From the NCBI RefSeq assembly GCF_034440735.1, contig NZ_CP140098.1, forward strand, positions 3,673,573 to 3,737,572: 64,000 nucleotides of DNA, given 5' to 3'. The translations under genes were made by a program, and so were the position numbers. Positions 19,830 to 37,803 of the stretch are shown piece by piece. Positions within the stretch are counted from its first letter, which is position 1. The number at the start of each line of letters is the position of its first letter. The notes below the pieces were generated by a model that ran no database searches, was not told the DNA's origin, and saw only the letters and a program-made list of their open reading frames with translations. Source of the DNA: Deinococcus sp. AB2017081. Its GTDB lineage: Bacteria > Deinococcota > Deinococci > Deinococcales > Deinococcaceae.

Positions 19830-20489
19830 GTGACCGGCGATACCCTGCCAGACGCTGCCCTGATCGTCGTCGCCACGGCGGGCGAGGCCACGCGGCTGAC
19901 TGACCTGACCGCACGGGTGGTCGTGTCCGGCGTCGGGCCGGTGGCGGCGGCGCTGGCGACCCAGCGGGCGCTGCTGGAACAGCCGGCCGGTCTGGTGATC
20001 AGCGCCGGGATCGGCGGGGCGTATCCGGGCAGCGGGCTGAACCCCGGCGACCTGGCCGTGTCCAGCGAGATCATCCACGCCGACCTGGGAGCATGGGACG
20101 GCGACATGTGGCTGGAGCTGGACGCTCTGGGACTGTCGGTGCGATCCGATGGTCAGCAGGGCATCCGGTTTGCAGTCTGGGACGGTGCAGAGGAGGCGGC
20201 CAGACGCGCTGACGCTCCCTTTGGCCCCCTGCTCACCCTGAGCAGCGTGACCGGCTCGGCCCTCCAGGCAGCGGCCCTGACCGCCCGGCATCCCGGTGCC
20301 CTGACCGAAGGCATGGAGGGAGCAGGAGTGGCCCACGCCGCGCTCGTCGCCGGGGTGCCCGTGGTCGAGGTGCGCGGCGTGAGCAATCCCGTCGGCCCCC
20401 GCGACCGCAGCGCGTGGCGCCTCGGGGAGGCGCTGGCGGCCACACGGCGCGGCGTGCAGGCCGTGCTGGAGGAACTGGCGGCCACGTAG
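19830..20489 (+). CDS. mqnB: Futalosine hydrolase
   Basis: MqnB removes hypoxanthine from futalosine to give dehypoxanthine futalosine in the alternative menaquinone pathway used by Deinococcus-Thermus. The 219-residue product belongs to the nucleoside phosphorylase/MTAN fold. Seen are [13 protein letters not shown], the glycine-rich [13 protein letters not shown], then the substrate-binding [13 protein letters not shown] (Met-Glu for ribose binding) and [16 protein letters not shown] with the active-site Asp/Asn region. The GTG start lies 2 bp after the treS stop, so translation is probably coupled. Confidence 0.88.
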   Translation: MTGDTLPDAALIVVATAGEATRLTDLTARVVVSGVGPVAAALATQRALLEQPAGLVISAGIGGAYPGSGLNPGDLAVSSEIIHADLGAWDGDMWLELDALGLSVRSDGQQGIRFAVWDGAEEAARRADAPFGPLLTLSSVTGSALQAAALTARHPGALTEGMEGAGVAHAALVAGVPVVEVRGVSNPVGPRDRSAWRLGEALAATRRGVQAVLEELAAT

Positions 20490-20502
20490 GTGCGGCCCTG
20501 GA

Positions 20503-20931
20503 TCAGGGGTTCAGCAGGTTCCGCGCCTGGTTCACGGGGCCAGGAAAGTCCACCTTCACGTGCACGGTCGTGCCGGCAGGGGTGGCGGGATCGACGTTGA
20601 TCCAGTGGCTCGCCAGCACCGGCGGGTTGGGCTGCGGGTCGATGGCCCGCACCATCACGCGGCCCTGGGCCGGCACGAACACGCACCAGCCCTCGGGCAC
20701 GGTGGGAATGGCCCGCACCGGCAGCAGGCTCTGGAGGGTCATGTCCTCGGGCGTGGCCCAGTACTCGATCAGCAGGCTCGCCTGGGCGCGGTTCAGGTCA
20801 GACGCGGCCACGTCCAGCTGGATCTCGATGGTATCGGGGGTGCCGGGCACGAGGTTCGTCCAGCCGGGGATGACGTAGCGGTTGCTGCCCGCACTGCGGA
20901 ACTGCTCGGGCTGGGGGGTCGGGGCGGTCAT
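20503..20931 (-). CDS. Hypothetical protein
   Basis: A 142-residue soluble protein, Pro- and Val-rich, without a signal peptide. It looks like a single all-beta domain (alternating hydrophobic pattern in EIQLDVAAS, GRVMVRAID, TVHVKVDF). I do not recognise a family. The ATG follows TAGGCT (20938-20943) by 6 nt, so it is a leaderless candidate, which supports that the gene is real. It converges with mqnB (13 bp between stops). Confidence 0.65.
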   Translation of the reverse strand: MTAPTPQPEQFRSAGSNRYVIPGWTNLVPGTPDTIEIQLDVAASDLNRAQASLLIEYWATPEDMTLQSLLPVRAIPTVPEGWCVFVPAQGRVMVRAIDPQPNPPVLASHWINVDPATPAGTTVHVKVDFPGPVNQARNLLNP

Positions 20932-20950
20932 GGCTACAGCCTACCGCTCC

Positions 20951-21088
20951 TCAGTGCGAGCGCACGGTGCGGATCATCGCCCGCACCCCGAGAAATCCCA
21001 CCAGAAAGAACAGGAAGGGAATCACGTTCACGGTGATCTCGGCGTCCTTCTCGGGCTCCAGGGCGTTCTGGCGGCGGTACTTGATCAT
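20951..21088 (-). CDS. Small single-span membrane protein (45 residues)
   Basis: The chosen start (MIKYRRQNALEP) gives 45 residues: a charged N-terminus, one membrane helix (about 21-38, VNVIPFLFFLVGFLGVRAM) and the basic tail IRTVRSH. TACGCT (21095-21100) lies 6 nt before the ATG, so the short form is expressed from its own leaderless promoter. A longer in-frame version would be read through that promoter and is unlikely. It lies just upstream of the 20503 gene on the same strand (19 bp). Confidence 0.6.
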   Translation of the reverse strand: MIKYRRQNALEPEKDAEITVNVIPFLFFLVGFLGVRAMIRTVRSH

Positions 21089-21249
21089 GCGCCCAGCGTA
21101 CCCCGCCCCCGGTGGGGGCCGGACGAGGGTGGGCTTATGACACTTCCCACATTCCGCACGGCCGACACGCCGCACGTCCTGCCGTCTGCGTCCGGCCCTG
21201 CGGAGCGCGCCCGTTGCGACTGCCGGCACCGGGGCGGTAGAACGCCCGT

Positions 21250-22308
<1,059 letters not shown>

Positions 22309-22336
22309 GGCGCCGCGACCGGCGCTGAGCCGGTGC

Positions 22337-22678
22337 TCAGGCCTCGCCCAGGAGTGCCGGGGGAAAGGGCGGCACAGTCCACTCGTCATGAAGGAGTGGA
22401 GGGTTCCCCCGCTCCCCCAGCGCGAGACGGACGGACTGGCCGGACGCCAGGTCGCCCAACAGGAAAGCCTCCGCATCCAGATGGATTCCACGATCCGTCG
22501 GGTCGCGGCTGAAGTCGAGACCGATCTCGAACCAGCCGTCGCCGTGATCCGTGAACAGCGCGTCGTCCGGCGTGACCGGGCTCAGGTACAGGCCGAGGCC
22601 GTGAAGCGTCAGGGTATGCGTGTGCGACAGGCGGCACAGCCAGTCGTCGTCCTGCTGGAACCAGTGGAGGTGGGTCAC
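22337..22678 (-). CDS. Hypothetical protein, Trp/His-rich N-terminus
   Basis: A 113-residue soluble protein starting MTHLHWFQQDDDW. It contains ALFTDHGDGWFEIGLDFSRDP and a Pro-rich end. I recognise no family. The GTG start at 22678 is chosen because TACGGT (22685-22690) lies 6 nt upstream; the longer frame to 22735 would contain this promoter. It converges with tdh, 28 bp between stops. Confidence 0.6.
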   Translation of the reverse strand: MTHLHWFQQDDDWLCRLSHTHTLTLHGLGLYLSPVTPDDALFTDHGDGWFEIGLDFSRDPTDRGIHLDAEAFLLGDLASGQSVRLALGERGNPPLLHDEWTVPPFPPALLGEA

Positions 22679-22772
22679 GGATCGACCGTACCTGAAGCAG
22701 CGGGAACGCGATACGTCATCCCCGGCTCCTGACATAAGCCACCTGGCGCGTCCCCCCGCTCATCCCCTCCCC

Positions 22773-22778
22773 TACGAT
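22773..22778 (+). promoter_or_regulatory. Leaderless -10 box for the Trp leader peptide
   Basis: TACGAT lies 6 nt before the ATG at 22785. The transcript would begin at or next to the leader-peptide start codon, so translation of the leader starts at the RNA 5' end. Confidence 0.6.
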
Positions 22779-22814
22779 GACGCCATGACCTTCACTGCAC
22801 AGACCCAGTGGTGG

Positions 22815-25145
<2,331 letters not shown>

Positions 25146-25378
25146 GGGATACCGGCGTGCTCCTGGGGTTCTGGCGTGCTCGCCAGATGGGTCATGCTGT
25201 CACCCGCCCTCTGACATCCCTCTTGAGCGCACCCGCGTGAACGGTGGCGAACCGGGGAGGAGGGGGGGGTGGACTTCCCCAGACACGCCCACTTTTCCTG
25301 AGTGTGGTCGTGTTAACCTGTGCGGCGGAGGCCCGGCACCTGCCACCCCGGCCAAGGGTGCCCGGCGACGAACACGAC

Positions 25379-26500
<1,122 letters not shown>

Positions 26501-26515
26501 GCGAGCACGGCGCCA

Positions 26516-26558
26516 GCGTCCACCCCGTGCCGATCAGCCTCCGGCACGGGGTGGACGC
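26516..26558. terminator. 17-bp perfect hairpin between dnaJ and prs
   Basis: The arm at 26516-26532 and the arm at 26542-26558 are fully complementary around a 9-nt loop. There is no U-tract after it on either strand. It is a probable dnaJ terminator or RNA-stability element. Confidence 0.55.
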
Positions 26559-26704
26559 CACCTGTGGTGCCCGGTGGGACGCGCTGTGCCTGTCCCCCAT
26601 CCGGGCACGCCGTGACGGGACGATCCTCTCACGCGCTGACGGGTATGCTGCTCACGATTCGGTTCTCGCCCCACCACCCCCACCCCCGCCTGGAGGCCTC
26701 GCCT

Positions 26705-27700
<996 letters not shown>

Positions 27701-28006
27701 CACCCGCGGCTCAGGCCTCACGGCCCGCTCCATGGCCCCGCTGCACATGGAGCAGGAGTTCCTGGGTGTGTCCCGCCGCGTCAGGGGGGCCGGGGCTGCC
27801 AGACGGCGAACCGGTCGGCCCCGAGCGGATCGCCGTCCTCCATCACGACGTGTCGGCCCTGCTCGGGGTGGCGGCCGGCGGGGGAACCGTCGCCGTGTGC
27901 GGGTTCCCCGGCCGATCCGGTCGGTGGGGATCATGCTCCAGCCCCGCAGGGTGTCGGTGGCCCCTGGAACGCCGCAGGAACATCCCCCCAACAGGTGGAC
28001 AAGCAA
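27701..28006. other. Intergenic region, no gene seen
   Basis: About 300 bases between prs and the tRNA-Gln terminator. Short open stretches exist on both strands, but none has a start, a ribosome-binding site and a plausible length. A minus-strand segment at about 27785-27850 could be an old coding remnant. Confidence 0.4.
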
Positions 28007-28030
28007 GACCCCCGCCTTGCAGCGGGGGCC
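28007..28030 (-). terminator. Terminator of tRNA-Gln
   Basis: On the minus strand GGCCCCCGC pairs with GCGGGGGTC (one G-T pair) around a 6-nt loop, followed by TTGCTTG. It sits 7 bp after the tRNA-Gln CCA end. Confidence 0.7.
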
Positions 28031-28037
28031 TTCGTGG

Positions 28038-28111
28038 TGGCTGGGGCACTAGGACTCGAACCTAGATCGACAGTGTCAGAGACTGGTGTCCTGCCATTGG
28101 ACGATGCCCCA
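28038..28111 (-). tRNA. tRNA-Gln (anticodon CTG)
   Basis: Minus-strand cloverleaf with acceptor TGGGGCA/TGCCCCA, discriminator G and encoded CCA. D stem GTCC/GGAC; anticodon loop CTCTGAC giving CTG; T arm CTAGG-TTCGAGT-CCTAG. The anticodon stem has one C-T mismatch at the outermost pair. It is a single-gene transcription unit with its own promoter and terminator. Confidence 0.92.
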
Positions 28112-28149
28112 TCACGTGTGCCCTGGTCGCACTGACCTGAGCGACGGAG

Positions 28150-28178
28150 AGTATATCGGGTGTCCAGCAACGCGTCAA
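28150..28178 (-). promoter_or_regulatory. Promoter of tRNA-Gln
   Basis: On the minus strand: -35 TTGACG (28173-28178), 17-bp spacer, -10 TATACT (28150-28155). It lies about 39 bp before the tRNA 5' end and is one of the best sigma-70-type matches in the window. Confidence 0.75.
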
Positions 28179-28257
28179 GGCGCCCATGGGGGGCGTCCAG
28201 ATCACCGGGCCAGCAAGAACCGCGTCAGAATCACGCTGCACTGCGTACAGATCGCGC

Positions 28258-28286
28258 TTGTGAGGGGCCCCGCCGTCTGGTACACT
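28258..28286 (+). promoter_or_regulatory. Promoter of rpsA
   Basis: -35 TTGTGA (28258-28263), 17-bp spacer, -10 TACACT (28281-28286). It leaves a 5' leader of about 95 nt before the rpsA ATG, long enough for autoregulation by S1 as in other bacteria; no structure was tested. Confidence 0.68.
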
Positions 28287-28387
28287 GAGGTGTTGCCGCG
28301 CCGTTGTCGAGTCCCAAGGCTCGCGCGGGCAGGTATTCAGGCAGGGTCCGCAGCCGGATGGCGGCGTGCCCAGGAGGACAAGAGTTC

Positions 28388-30157
<1,770 letters not shown>

Positions 30158-30172
30158 GCCAGGACTGTCCTG

Positions 30173-30210
30173 AAACTCCCCGGACGCCGCGTGCGTCCGG
30201 GGAGTTTCTT
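30173..30210 (+). terminator. Intrinsic terminator of rpsA
   Basis: A perfect 15-bp stem (AAACTCCCCGGACGC with its complement) around a 5-nt loop CGCGT, running into TTTCTT. It lies 15 bp after the rpsA stop. Confidence 0.88.
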
Positions 30211-30297
30211 GATGTTGGGCCGGGAACCACAGACAGGGCAGTACAGTCGGGGGGCTCGATCGAGTCTGTCCTTGCGACCCGTTTCCAGGAGGAATCC

Positions 30298-31155
30298 ATG
30301 AACATCATCGTCACCGGCGGCAGCGGCAAGCTCGGGCGGGCCGCGATCCGCGAACTGCAGGCCCACGGACACTGGGTGCTGAACCTGGACAGCGCGCCCC
30401 CGAAAGACGCACAGGGGCCGTTCACCCGGGTCGACCTGACCGATTTTGGCGAGGTCATGGGCGCCCTCTCCGGCATCGACCAGCAGTACCGGCGGGGCAC
30501 CATCGACGCCGTGGTGCATCTGGCGGCCATCCCTGGGCCCACCCAGCGCCCGGATCACGTGACCTTCGCGGAGAACATCGTCAGCACGTACAACATCTTC
30601 GAGGCCTGCGTGCGCCTGGGGATCGGGAATGTCGTGTGGGCCTCCAGCGAGACGCTGCTGGGTTATCCCTTCGACGGCCCGCCCGCCCACGTGCCCATCA
30701 CCGAGGACGTGCGCGAGAGCCGGGTCTCGTATGCGCATTCCAAGCTGCTGGGCGAGGTGCTGGCCGAACAGTACGCCCGCGAGCACCCGGCCATGAAACT
30801 GATCTGCCTGCGCTTCTCGAACATCCTCGATCCGGACGCCGGCGATTATGACGGCCTGGAGGGCTGGCAGGACGATGCGCAGCTCCGGAGGTGGAACCTG
30901 TGGACATACATCGACGTGCGCGACGCCGTGCAGGCCGTACGCCTGGGCGTGGAGTCGAGGATCACGGGCATGGAGGCGTTCATCATCGCCAACGAGGACA
31001 GCGTGATGCACCGTCCCAGCCGCGACCTGCTGGCCGAGGTCTTCCCCGGCGTACCGTACACGCAGGACGTGCCGGGCACGCAGTCCTTCTACGACATCAG
31101 CAAGGCGAAGTCGGTGCTGGGCTTCACGCCCACGCACAGCTGGCGGAGGCACTGA
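30298..31155 (+). CDS. NAD(P)-dependent epimerase/dehydratase (extended SDR)
   Basis: A 285-residue extended short-chain dehydrogenase. The Rossmann start is [15 protein letters not shown], followed by [10 protein letters not shown] and the catalytic YxxxK in [13 protein letters not shown] near residue 145. Similar proteins act on sugar nucleotides or as uronate dehydrogenases, and the substrate is not defined here. The ATG has AGGAGG 6 nt upstream. An aldo/keto reductase gene begins 1 bp after the stop, so the pair is one operon, probably working on the same carbohydrate. Confidence 0.85.
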   Translation: MNIIVTGGSGKLGRAAIRELQAHGHWVLNLDSAPPKDAQGPFTRVDLTDFGEVMGALSGIDQQYRRGTIDAVVHLAAIPGPTQRPDHVTFAENIVSTYNIFEACVRLGIGNVVWASSETLLGYPFDGPPAHVPITEDVRESRVSYAHSKLLGEVLAEQYAREHPAMKLICLRFSNILDPDAGDYDGLEGWQDDAQLRRWNLWTYIDVRDAVQAVRLGVESRITGMEAFIIANEDSVMHRPSRDLLAEVFPGVPYTQDVPGTQSFYDISKAKSVLGFTPTHSWRRH

Positions 31156-31156
31156 C

Positions 31157-32131
31157 ATGCAGTATGTGACCCTGGGCAGAAGCGGCGTGAAGGTCTCGCG
31201 GATCGCGCTGGGCTGCATGTCGTACGGCGATCCCGCGTGGCGCGACTGGGTGCTGCCCGAGGAGCACGCGCGGCCCTTCTTCGAGCAGGCGCTGAGCCTC
31301 GGCATCAATTTCTTCGATACGGCCGACATGTACTCGGTCGGCCGCAGCGAGGAGATCACCGGCCAGGCCCTGCGCGACCTGGCCAGGCGCGATGAGATCG
31401 TCCTGGCGACCAAGGTGCATGCCCCCATGGGCGACGGTGTGAACCAGCGCGGGCTGTCGCGCAAGCACATCATGGACGGCGCGCACGCCAGCCTGAAGCG
31501 GCTGGGCACCGACTACATCGATCTGTACCAGATCCACGGCCGCGATCCCGACACCCCCATGGACGAAACGCTGGGGGCGCTGCACGACCTCGTTCGGCTG
31601 GGCATGGTGCGGTACATCGGGGTGTCGAACCACTTCGCGTACCAGGTGGCCCGGGCCCAGTACCTCGCCGACCTGCGGGGCTGGTCGCGGTTCGTGAGCG
31701 TACAGGATCAGTACAGCCTTCTGTACCGCGAGGAGGAGCGCGAGATGCTGCCCCTGTGCCGAGAGGAGGGCATCGGCTTCCTGCCGTGGAGTCCGCTGGC
31801 CCGCGGCTTCCTGGCCGGGAACCGCAGGGGCAGCGCGGGACAGACCACGCGCGGCGAGAGCGACGTGATGAGCCGCAACCTGTTCGGCAGCGACACCGAT
31901 CTGGAGATCGTGGGCCGGGTGGAGGCACTGGCGCGCGAGAAGGGCGTGACGGCCTCGCAGGTGGCGCTCGCGTGGGTGCTGCGGCAGCCGGGCGTGACCG
32001 CCCCGATCATCGGCGCGACGAAGCTGCACCATCTGGAGCAGGCTGTGGCGGCCGTGGATCTGGCGCTGGGCGACGACGAGGCACGGAGGCTGGAAGAGCC
32101 GTATGTCACGCGGGCGAATACGCTGAGTTGA
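31157..32131 (+). CDS. Aldo/keto reductase
   Basis: An NADPH-dependent (alpha/beta)8 reductase of 324 residues. Catalytic tetrad residues are visible in FFDTADMYSVGRSEEITG (Asp and Tyr), VLATKV (Lys) and DLYQIHG (His). The cofactor-binding end is GATKLHHLEQAV. MQYVTLGRSGVKVSRIALGCMSYG is typical of the YajO/Tas/GSP69-like family, which reduces aldehydes and some sugars. GGAGG lies 7 nt before the ATG. It is tightly linked to the SDR gene. Confidence 0.9.
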   Translation: MQYVTLGRSGVKVSRIALGCMSYGDPAWRDWVLPEEHARPFFEQALSLGINFFDTADMYSVGRSEEITGQALRDLARRDEIVLATKVHAPMGDGVNQRGLSRKHIMDGAHASLKRLGTDYIDLYQIHGRDPDTPMDETLGALHDLVRLGMVRYIGVSNHFAYQVARAQYLADLRGWSRFVSVQDQYSLLYREEEREMLPLCREEGIGFLPWSPLARGFLAGNRRGSAGQTTRGESDVMSRNLFGSDTDLEIVGRVEALAREKGVTASQVALAWVLRQPGVTAPIIGATKLHHLEQAVAAVDLALGDDEARRLEEPYVTRANTLS

Positions 32132-32163
32132 AGAGAGGGTGGAGGGGCGGCACTCGGCGGTTA

Positions 32164-32285
32164 AACCCCTCCGCCCCTGCGGGGCACCTCCCCTCAAGGG
32201 GAGGCAAGGATGTGCTCGCCGGCCCCTCTCAGGGGGAGCTGGCGCCGAAGGCGACTGGCTGGCACAGCTGCGAAGCAGAGGGGTT
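32164..32285. repeat. MITE-like palindromic repeat, copy A
   Basis: A 122-bp element bounded by AACCCCTC and GAGGGGTT (terminal inverted repeats). It carries a 38-bp core (32170-32207) that is identical to the core of the copy at 53217-53336, with internal hairpins such as GCCCCTGCGGGGC and CTCCCCTCAAGGGGAG. Copy A lies between the convergent ends of the aldo/keto reductase and GNAT genes. Confidence 0.75.
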
Positions 32286-32315
32286 CGCCCGCCGCATCAC
32301 CTCCAAGAAGCCCAC

Positions 32316-33032
32316 TCACGAACCCGTCGGATCGATCAGCCGGAACGTCCCGTCGGCCTGCGCCTGGGCGTCGAGGGCGGCCAGCGCTGTCTGCGTGCGC
32401 TTCTCGCCCAGCCAGGCCTGCCAGTAGGCCTGCATGGTGCCGAGCACCAGGGCGGCCGGGACGGTGTCGGCGGCCTCGCGCGGGCAGTACAGCAGATCCA
32501 TGTTGGTCACGGGGCCGCCGTTCTCGCCACCCGCCGGCTGCTGGTAGGACACATCGACCTGCTGGAAGCCCAGGTGCGCGAACACGGCGCGGCGACGGGC
32601 CGGATCGGAGCCGACCGAGCGCTCCTCTTCCAGTTCATCTTCGCTCAGGCGCTGGGGGGAGACCACGTCGATGAACACGCCCGCCACGCGACCACCCACC
32701 GCCGCGTCCAGCTCCTCCATCCTCCGGTTGTGCAGGAGCCGGGCCACGCCCTGCCCGCGCACCTCCGGCGCGGTCGCCATGTAGCTGGAGAAGCCGGTGC
32801 CGACCTGCGGGAAGGCGTGGAAGACCGTGCCGCCCACGACCTCTCCGGCCTGCTCCGCGACGAGCAGCAGGTTCACGCGCTCCGGGCTCTGCCACTCCAG
32901 CAGGCGGGCGATATACGTGGCCGGAATGAGCATGTCCGGCTCGAAGTAGGTGCGGTTCTGCAAGACCCCGAACGCGGCGATGGCAGGGTCATCCGGATCG
33001 GTCACGCGCCGCAGGGTGAGGGGGACGGCCAT
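32316..33032 (-). CDS. GNAT-family N-acetyltransferase
   Basis: A 238-residue protein with the acetyl-CoA loop PEVRGQGVARLLHNRRMEEL, preceded by FSSYMATAPEVRG and followed by VFAHLGFQQVDVSYQQPAGG. It is longer than minimal GNATs owing to a C-terminal segment of about 60 residues of unknown role. The ATG is 2 bp after the ppk stop, so it is expressed with ppk. A link to polyphosphate metabolism is not evident from its motifs. Confidence 0.8.
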   Translation of the reverse strand: MAVPLTLRRVTDPDDPAIAAFGVLQNRTYFEPDMLIPATYIARLLEWQSPERVNLLLVAEQAGEVVGGTVFHAFPQVGTGFSSYMATAPEVRGQGVARLLHNRRMEELDAAVGGRVAGVFIDVVSPQRLSEDELEEERSVGSDPARRRAVFAHLGFQQVDVSYQQPAGGENGGPVTNMDLLYCPREAADTVPAALVLGTMQAYWQAWLGEKRTQTALAALDAQAQADGTFRLIDPTGS

Positions 33033-33034
33033 CC

Positions 33035-35188
<2,154 letters not shown>

Positions 35189-35280
35189 GACTCCTTGGAA
35201 GAAGAGCAGCGGGGGGTCAGGAGACGGTCAGCGGCGACACGTCCAGTCGATCTGTCCCCATTAAACCAGGGCCTACACGC

Positions 35281-35326
35281 GGGCGGCGGGGCCCGGTGCC
35301 CTGGTCGCACCCTGGCCCCGCCGCCC
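35281..35326. terminator. Large hairpin downstream of fabF
   Basis: GGGCGGCGGGGCC (35281-35293) pairs with GGCCCCGCCGCCC (35314-35326), and inside it GGTGC pairs with GCACC. It lies 9 bp past the fabF stop, at the end of the fab operon. No U-run is visible. Confidence 0.6.
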
Positions 35327-35334
35327 ACCACACC

Positions 35335-36579
35335 TCAGACCCGCTTGAACAGCAGCGCGGCGTTCTGGCCGCCGAAGGCGAAGGAGTTCGACAGGGCGTA
35401 CTCGACCTGCTTCTCCCGCGCCCCCTCCGGGATGTAGTCCAGCCCCAGTTCCGGGTCGGGATCGGTCAGGTTGATGGTCGGCGGCAGGATCCCGTCGGCC
35501 AGCGCCTGCGCGACCGCGATGGCCTCGATGGCGCCGGCGGCGCCCAGCAGGTGTCCGGTCATGCTCTTGGTCGAGCTGATGGCCAGGGCGGTCGCGTGAT
35601 CGCCGAACACGTGCTTGATGCCCTGCGTCTCGTGCAGGTCGTTGTAGTACGTGCTGGTGCCGTGCGCGTTGATGTACCCCACCTGCTCGGGGTTCGCGCC
35701 GCCGGTCGCCAGCGCCATGCGCATGGCGACCTGGGCCCCACGCCCCTCGGGGGCCGGCATGGTGATGTGGTGCGCGTCGGCGCTGGTGCCGTAGCCGACG
35801 ATCTCGGCGTAGATCCTCGCGCCGCGCTTCACGGCGTGCTCGTACTCCTCCAGGATCAGCACGCCCGCGCCCTCGCCGAGCACGAAGCCGTCGCGGGTGG
35901 CAGAGAAGGGCCGGCTGGCCTTCTCGGGCTCGTCGTTGCGGGTCGACAGGGCCTTCATGTTCGAGAAGCCGCCCACCGCCATCTGCGTGATGCTGGCCTC
36001 GGCCCCGCCGGCGATCATGACGTCGGCCAGACCCAGCTGGATCCAGCGCGCCGCGTCCCCGATCGCGCCGGTGCCGGTCGCGCAGGCGGTGACCACCGTG
36101 CTGCTCGGGCCGGTCGCGCCGAAGCGCATGGCGACGTGCCCCGCGCCCATGTTGGCGATCTGCATGGGAATGAACATCGGGCTGATCCGTCCGGGGCCGC
36201 GCTCAACGTTCACCCGCGCCTGATCCTCGAAGGTCTTCATGCCGCCGATGCCGCTGCCGATCACCGTGCCGGTGCGCTCGCCGCGCAGCTCATCCTCGGT
36301 CAGGCCGCTGTCCCGCACGGCCAGTTCCGCGCCGACCAGGGCCAGCTGCACGTAGCGGTCGAGCTTGCGGGCCTCACGCGGATCGAGCCACGCGTCCAGG
36401 CTGCCCTGCACCTCGCCGGCGATCTTGCTGGCCGTGTCCGTCGCGTCGAAGCGCGTGATGGCCACGACCCCGCTCTTCCCGGCCCGCTGCGCCTCGGCAA
36501 AGGCGGCGGCCCCGATCCCGATGGGCGTCACCGGCCCCAGACCCGTGATCACCACCCGCTTTAATCCCGTCACGCTCAC
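35335..36579 (-). CDS. fabF: 3-oxoacyl-ACP synthase II
   Basis: Elongates acyl-ACP with malonyl-ACP in type II fatty acid synthesis. At 414 residues it is a normal FabF. The catalytic Cys is in VTACATGTGAIGDA, the two His residues are in INAHGTSTYYND and MTGHLLGAAG, and Lys is in SSTKSMTG. RVVITGLGPVTPIG is the usual start. The GTG start has AGGAGG upstream. It is the last gene of the fab operon, 101 bp after acpP, with a hairpin in the gap that may lower its transcript level relative to acpP. Confidence 0.95.
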   Translation of the reverse strand: MSVTGLKRVVITGLGPVTPIGIGAAAFAEAQRAGKSGVVAITRFDATDTASKIAGEVQGSLDAWLDPREARKLDRYVQLALVGAELAVRDSGLTEDELRGERTGTVIGSGIGGMKTFEDQARVNVERGPGRISPMFIPMQIANMGAGHVAMRFGATGPSSTVVTACATGTGAIGDAARWIQLGLADVMIAGGAEASITQMAVGGFSNMKALSTRNDEPEKASRPFSATRDGFVLGEGAGVLILEEYEHAVKRGARIYAEIVGYGTSADAHHITMPAPEGRGAQVAMRMALATGGANPEQVGYINAHGTSTYYNDLHETQGIKHVFGDHATALAISSTKSMTGHLLGAAGAIEAIAVAQALADGILPPTINLTDPDPELGLDYIPEGAREKQVEYALSNSFAFGGQNAALLFKRV

Positions 36580-36615
36580 GCCGTCCCTCCTGTCCTGTGC
36601 GGATCAGGGCGGAGT

Positions 36616-36671
36616 GCGGTATACACCGCGCCTCCGCCCCGACCGTCCACCTCCACGCGTGCTTCGCGTGG
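36616..36671 (-). promoter_or_regulatory. Intercistronic hairpins between acpP and fabF
   Basis: CCACGCG (36653-36659) pairs with CGCGTGG (36665-36671) around TGCTT. GCGGT/ACCGC (36616-36629) form a second small inverted repeat around ATAC, which also contains a TATACC that could be a weak internal -10 for fabF. Confidence 0.35.
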
Positions 36672-36680
36672 AATGCGCGT

Positions 36681-36911
<231 letters not shown>

Positions 36912-36943
36912 TGTTTCTTACCTCCTGTCCTTAAGTCTGCGCC

Positions 36944-36972
36944 AGTCTACACGTGTGCAGCGCCACAGTCAC
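36944..36972 (-). promoter_or_regulatory. Candidate internal promoter for acpP-fabF
   Basis: On the minus strand: -35 GTGACT (36967-36972), 17-bp spacer, -10 TAGACT (36944-36949), about 32 nt before the acpP ATG, which has a Shine-Dalgarno. GTTC-T-GAAC just upstream is a small inverted repeat. Confidence 0.5.
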
Positions 36973-37050
36973 CGGTTCTGAACGGGGTGCAAAGGCGGGC
37001 AGGAGGGCAGGCACACGAGGTGGTGTCATCCTCTCCCCCACCGTCCAGTG

Positions 37051-37803
37051 TCAGCCCGGGTACAGGCCGCCGTCCACGCCGATGGTCTGCCCGGTCACGT
37101 AGCCGGCGGCGTCGGACGCCAGGAAGGCGACCACGGCGGCCACCTCGTCGGGCTGCCCGAAGCGGCCCAGCGGGATGCTGGCCAGGTAGCCCTTCTGCAC
37201 GTCGTCCCCGAGCTCGGCCGTCATGTCGCTCTGGATGAAGCCCGGCGCGACGGCGTTCACGGTGATGCCCCGGCCGCCGTACTCCTTGGCGAGCGCCTTG
37301 GTCAGGCCGATCAGCCCGGCCTTGCTCGCCACGTAGTTGGCCTGCCCCGGATTGCCACTGCGGCCCACCACGCTGGTGATGTTGATGATCCGGCCCGTCC
37401 GGGCCCGCATCATGTGCTTGATGGCGGCGCGGGACGCGGTGAAGGCGCTCGACAGGTTGGTCTGGAGCACGGTGTCCCAGTCCTCGTCCTTCATGCGGAT
37501 CGCCAGCCCGTCGCGGGTGATCCCGGCGTTGTTGACCAGCACGTCCAGGCGGCCCATGGACTTGATCACGTCCTCGACGAGTGTGCCGGCGTTGGCGGGC
37601 GTGCTCAGGTCGGCCCCGAACACCCCGGCGCTCACGCCCAGGGCCTGGATCTCGGCGGCGACCTTCGCGGCCTCCTCGGCATTGCGGCCGTAGTGGACGG
37701 CGACATCGAAGCCGGCGCGGGCGAGGTGAAGGGCCATGGCACGGCCCAGGCCCCGGCTGCTGCCGGTCACCAGGGCGACTCTGCGGGTGGGGGTCTCAGT
37801 CAT
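37051..37803 (-). CDS. fabG: 3-oxoacyl-ACP reductase
   Basis: NADPH-dependent reduction of 3-oxoacyl-ACP. The 250-residue SDR has TGSSRGLGRAMA (cofactor), LVNNAGITRDG, and the catalytic Ser-Tyr-Lys in ITSVVGRSGNPGQANYVASKAGL. GLYPG ends the protein. The ATG at 37803 (MTETPTRRVAL) has AGAGGA 5 nt upstream, and the start overlaps the stop of the lipoprotein gene by four bases (ATGA). The upstream in-frame extension lies inside that gene and is rejected. Confidence 0.95.
   Translation of the reverse strand: MTETPTRRVALVTGSSRGLGRAMALHLARAGFDVAVHYGRNAEEAAKVAAEIQALGVSAGVFGADLSTPANAGTLVEDVIKSMGRLDVLVNNAGITRDGLAIRMKDEDWDTVLQTNLSSAFTASRAAIKHMMRARTGRIINITSVVGRSGNPGQANYVASKAGLIGLTKALAKEYGGRGITVNAVAPGFIQSDMTAELGDDVQKGYLASIPLGRFGQPDEVAAVVAFLASDAAGYVTGQTIGVDGGLYPG

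Noticed and set aside
25244..25378. A 45-residue N-terminal extension of DnaJ
   Set aside because: DnaJ proteins begin at MDYYELLG; the extension is low-complexity and crosses the likely promoter.
27785..27850. A short minus-strand coding-like fragment downstream of prs
   Set aside because: Only about 20 codons, with no start signal or recognisable family; too weak to call a pseudogene.
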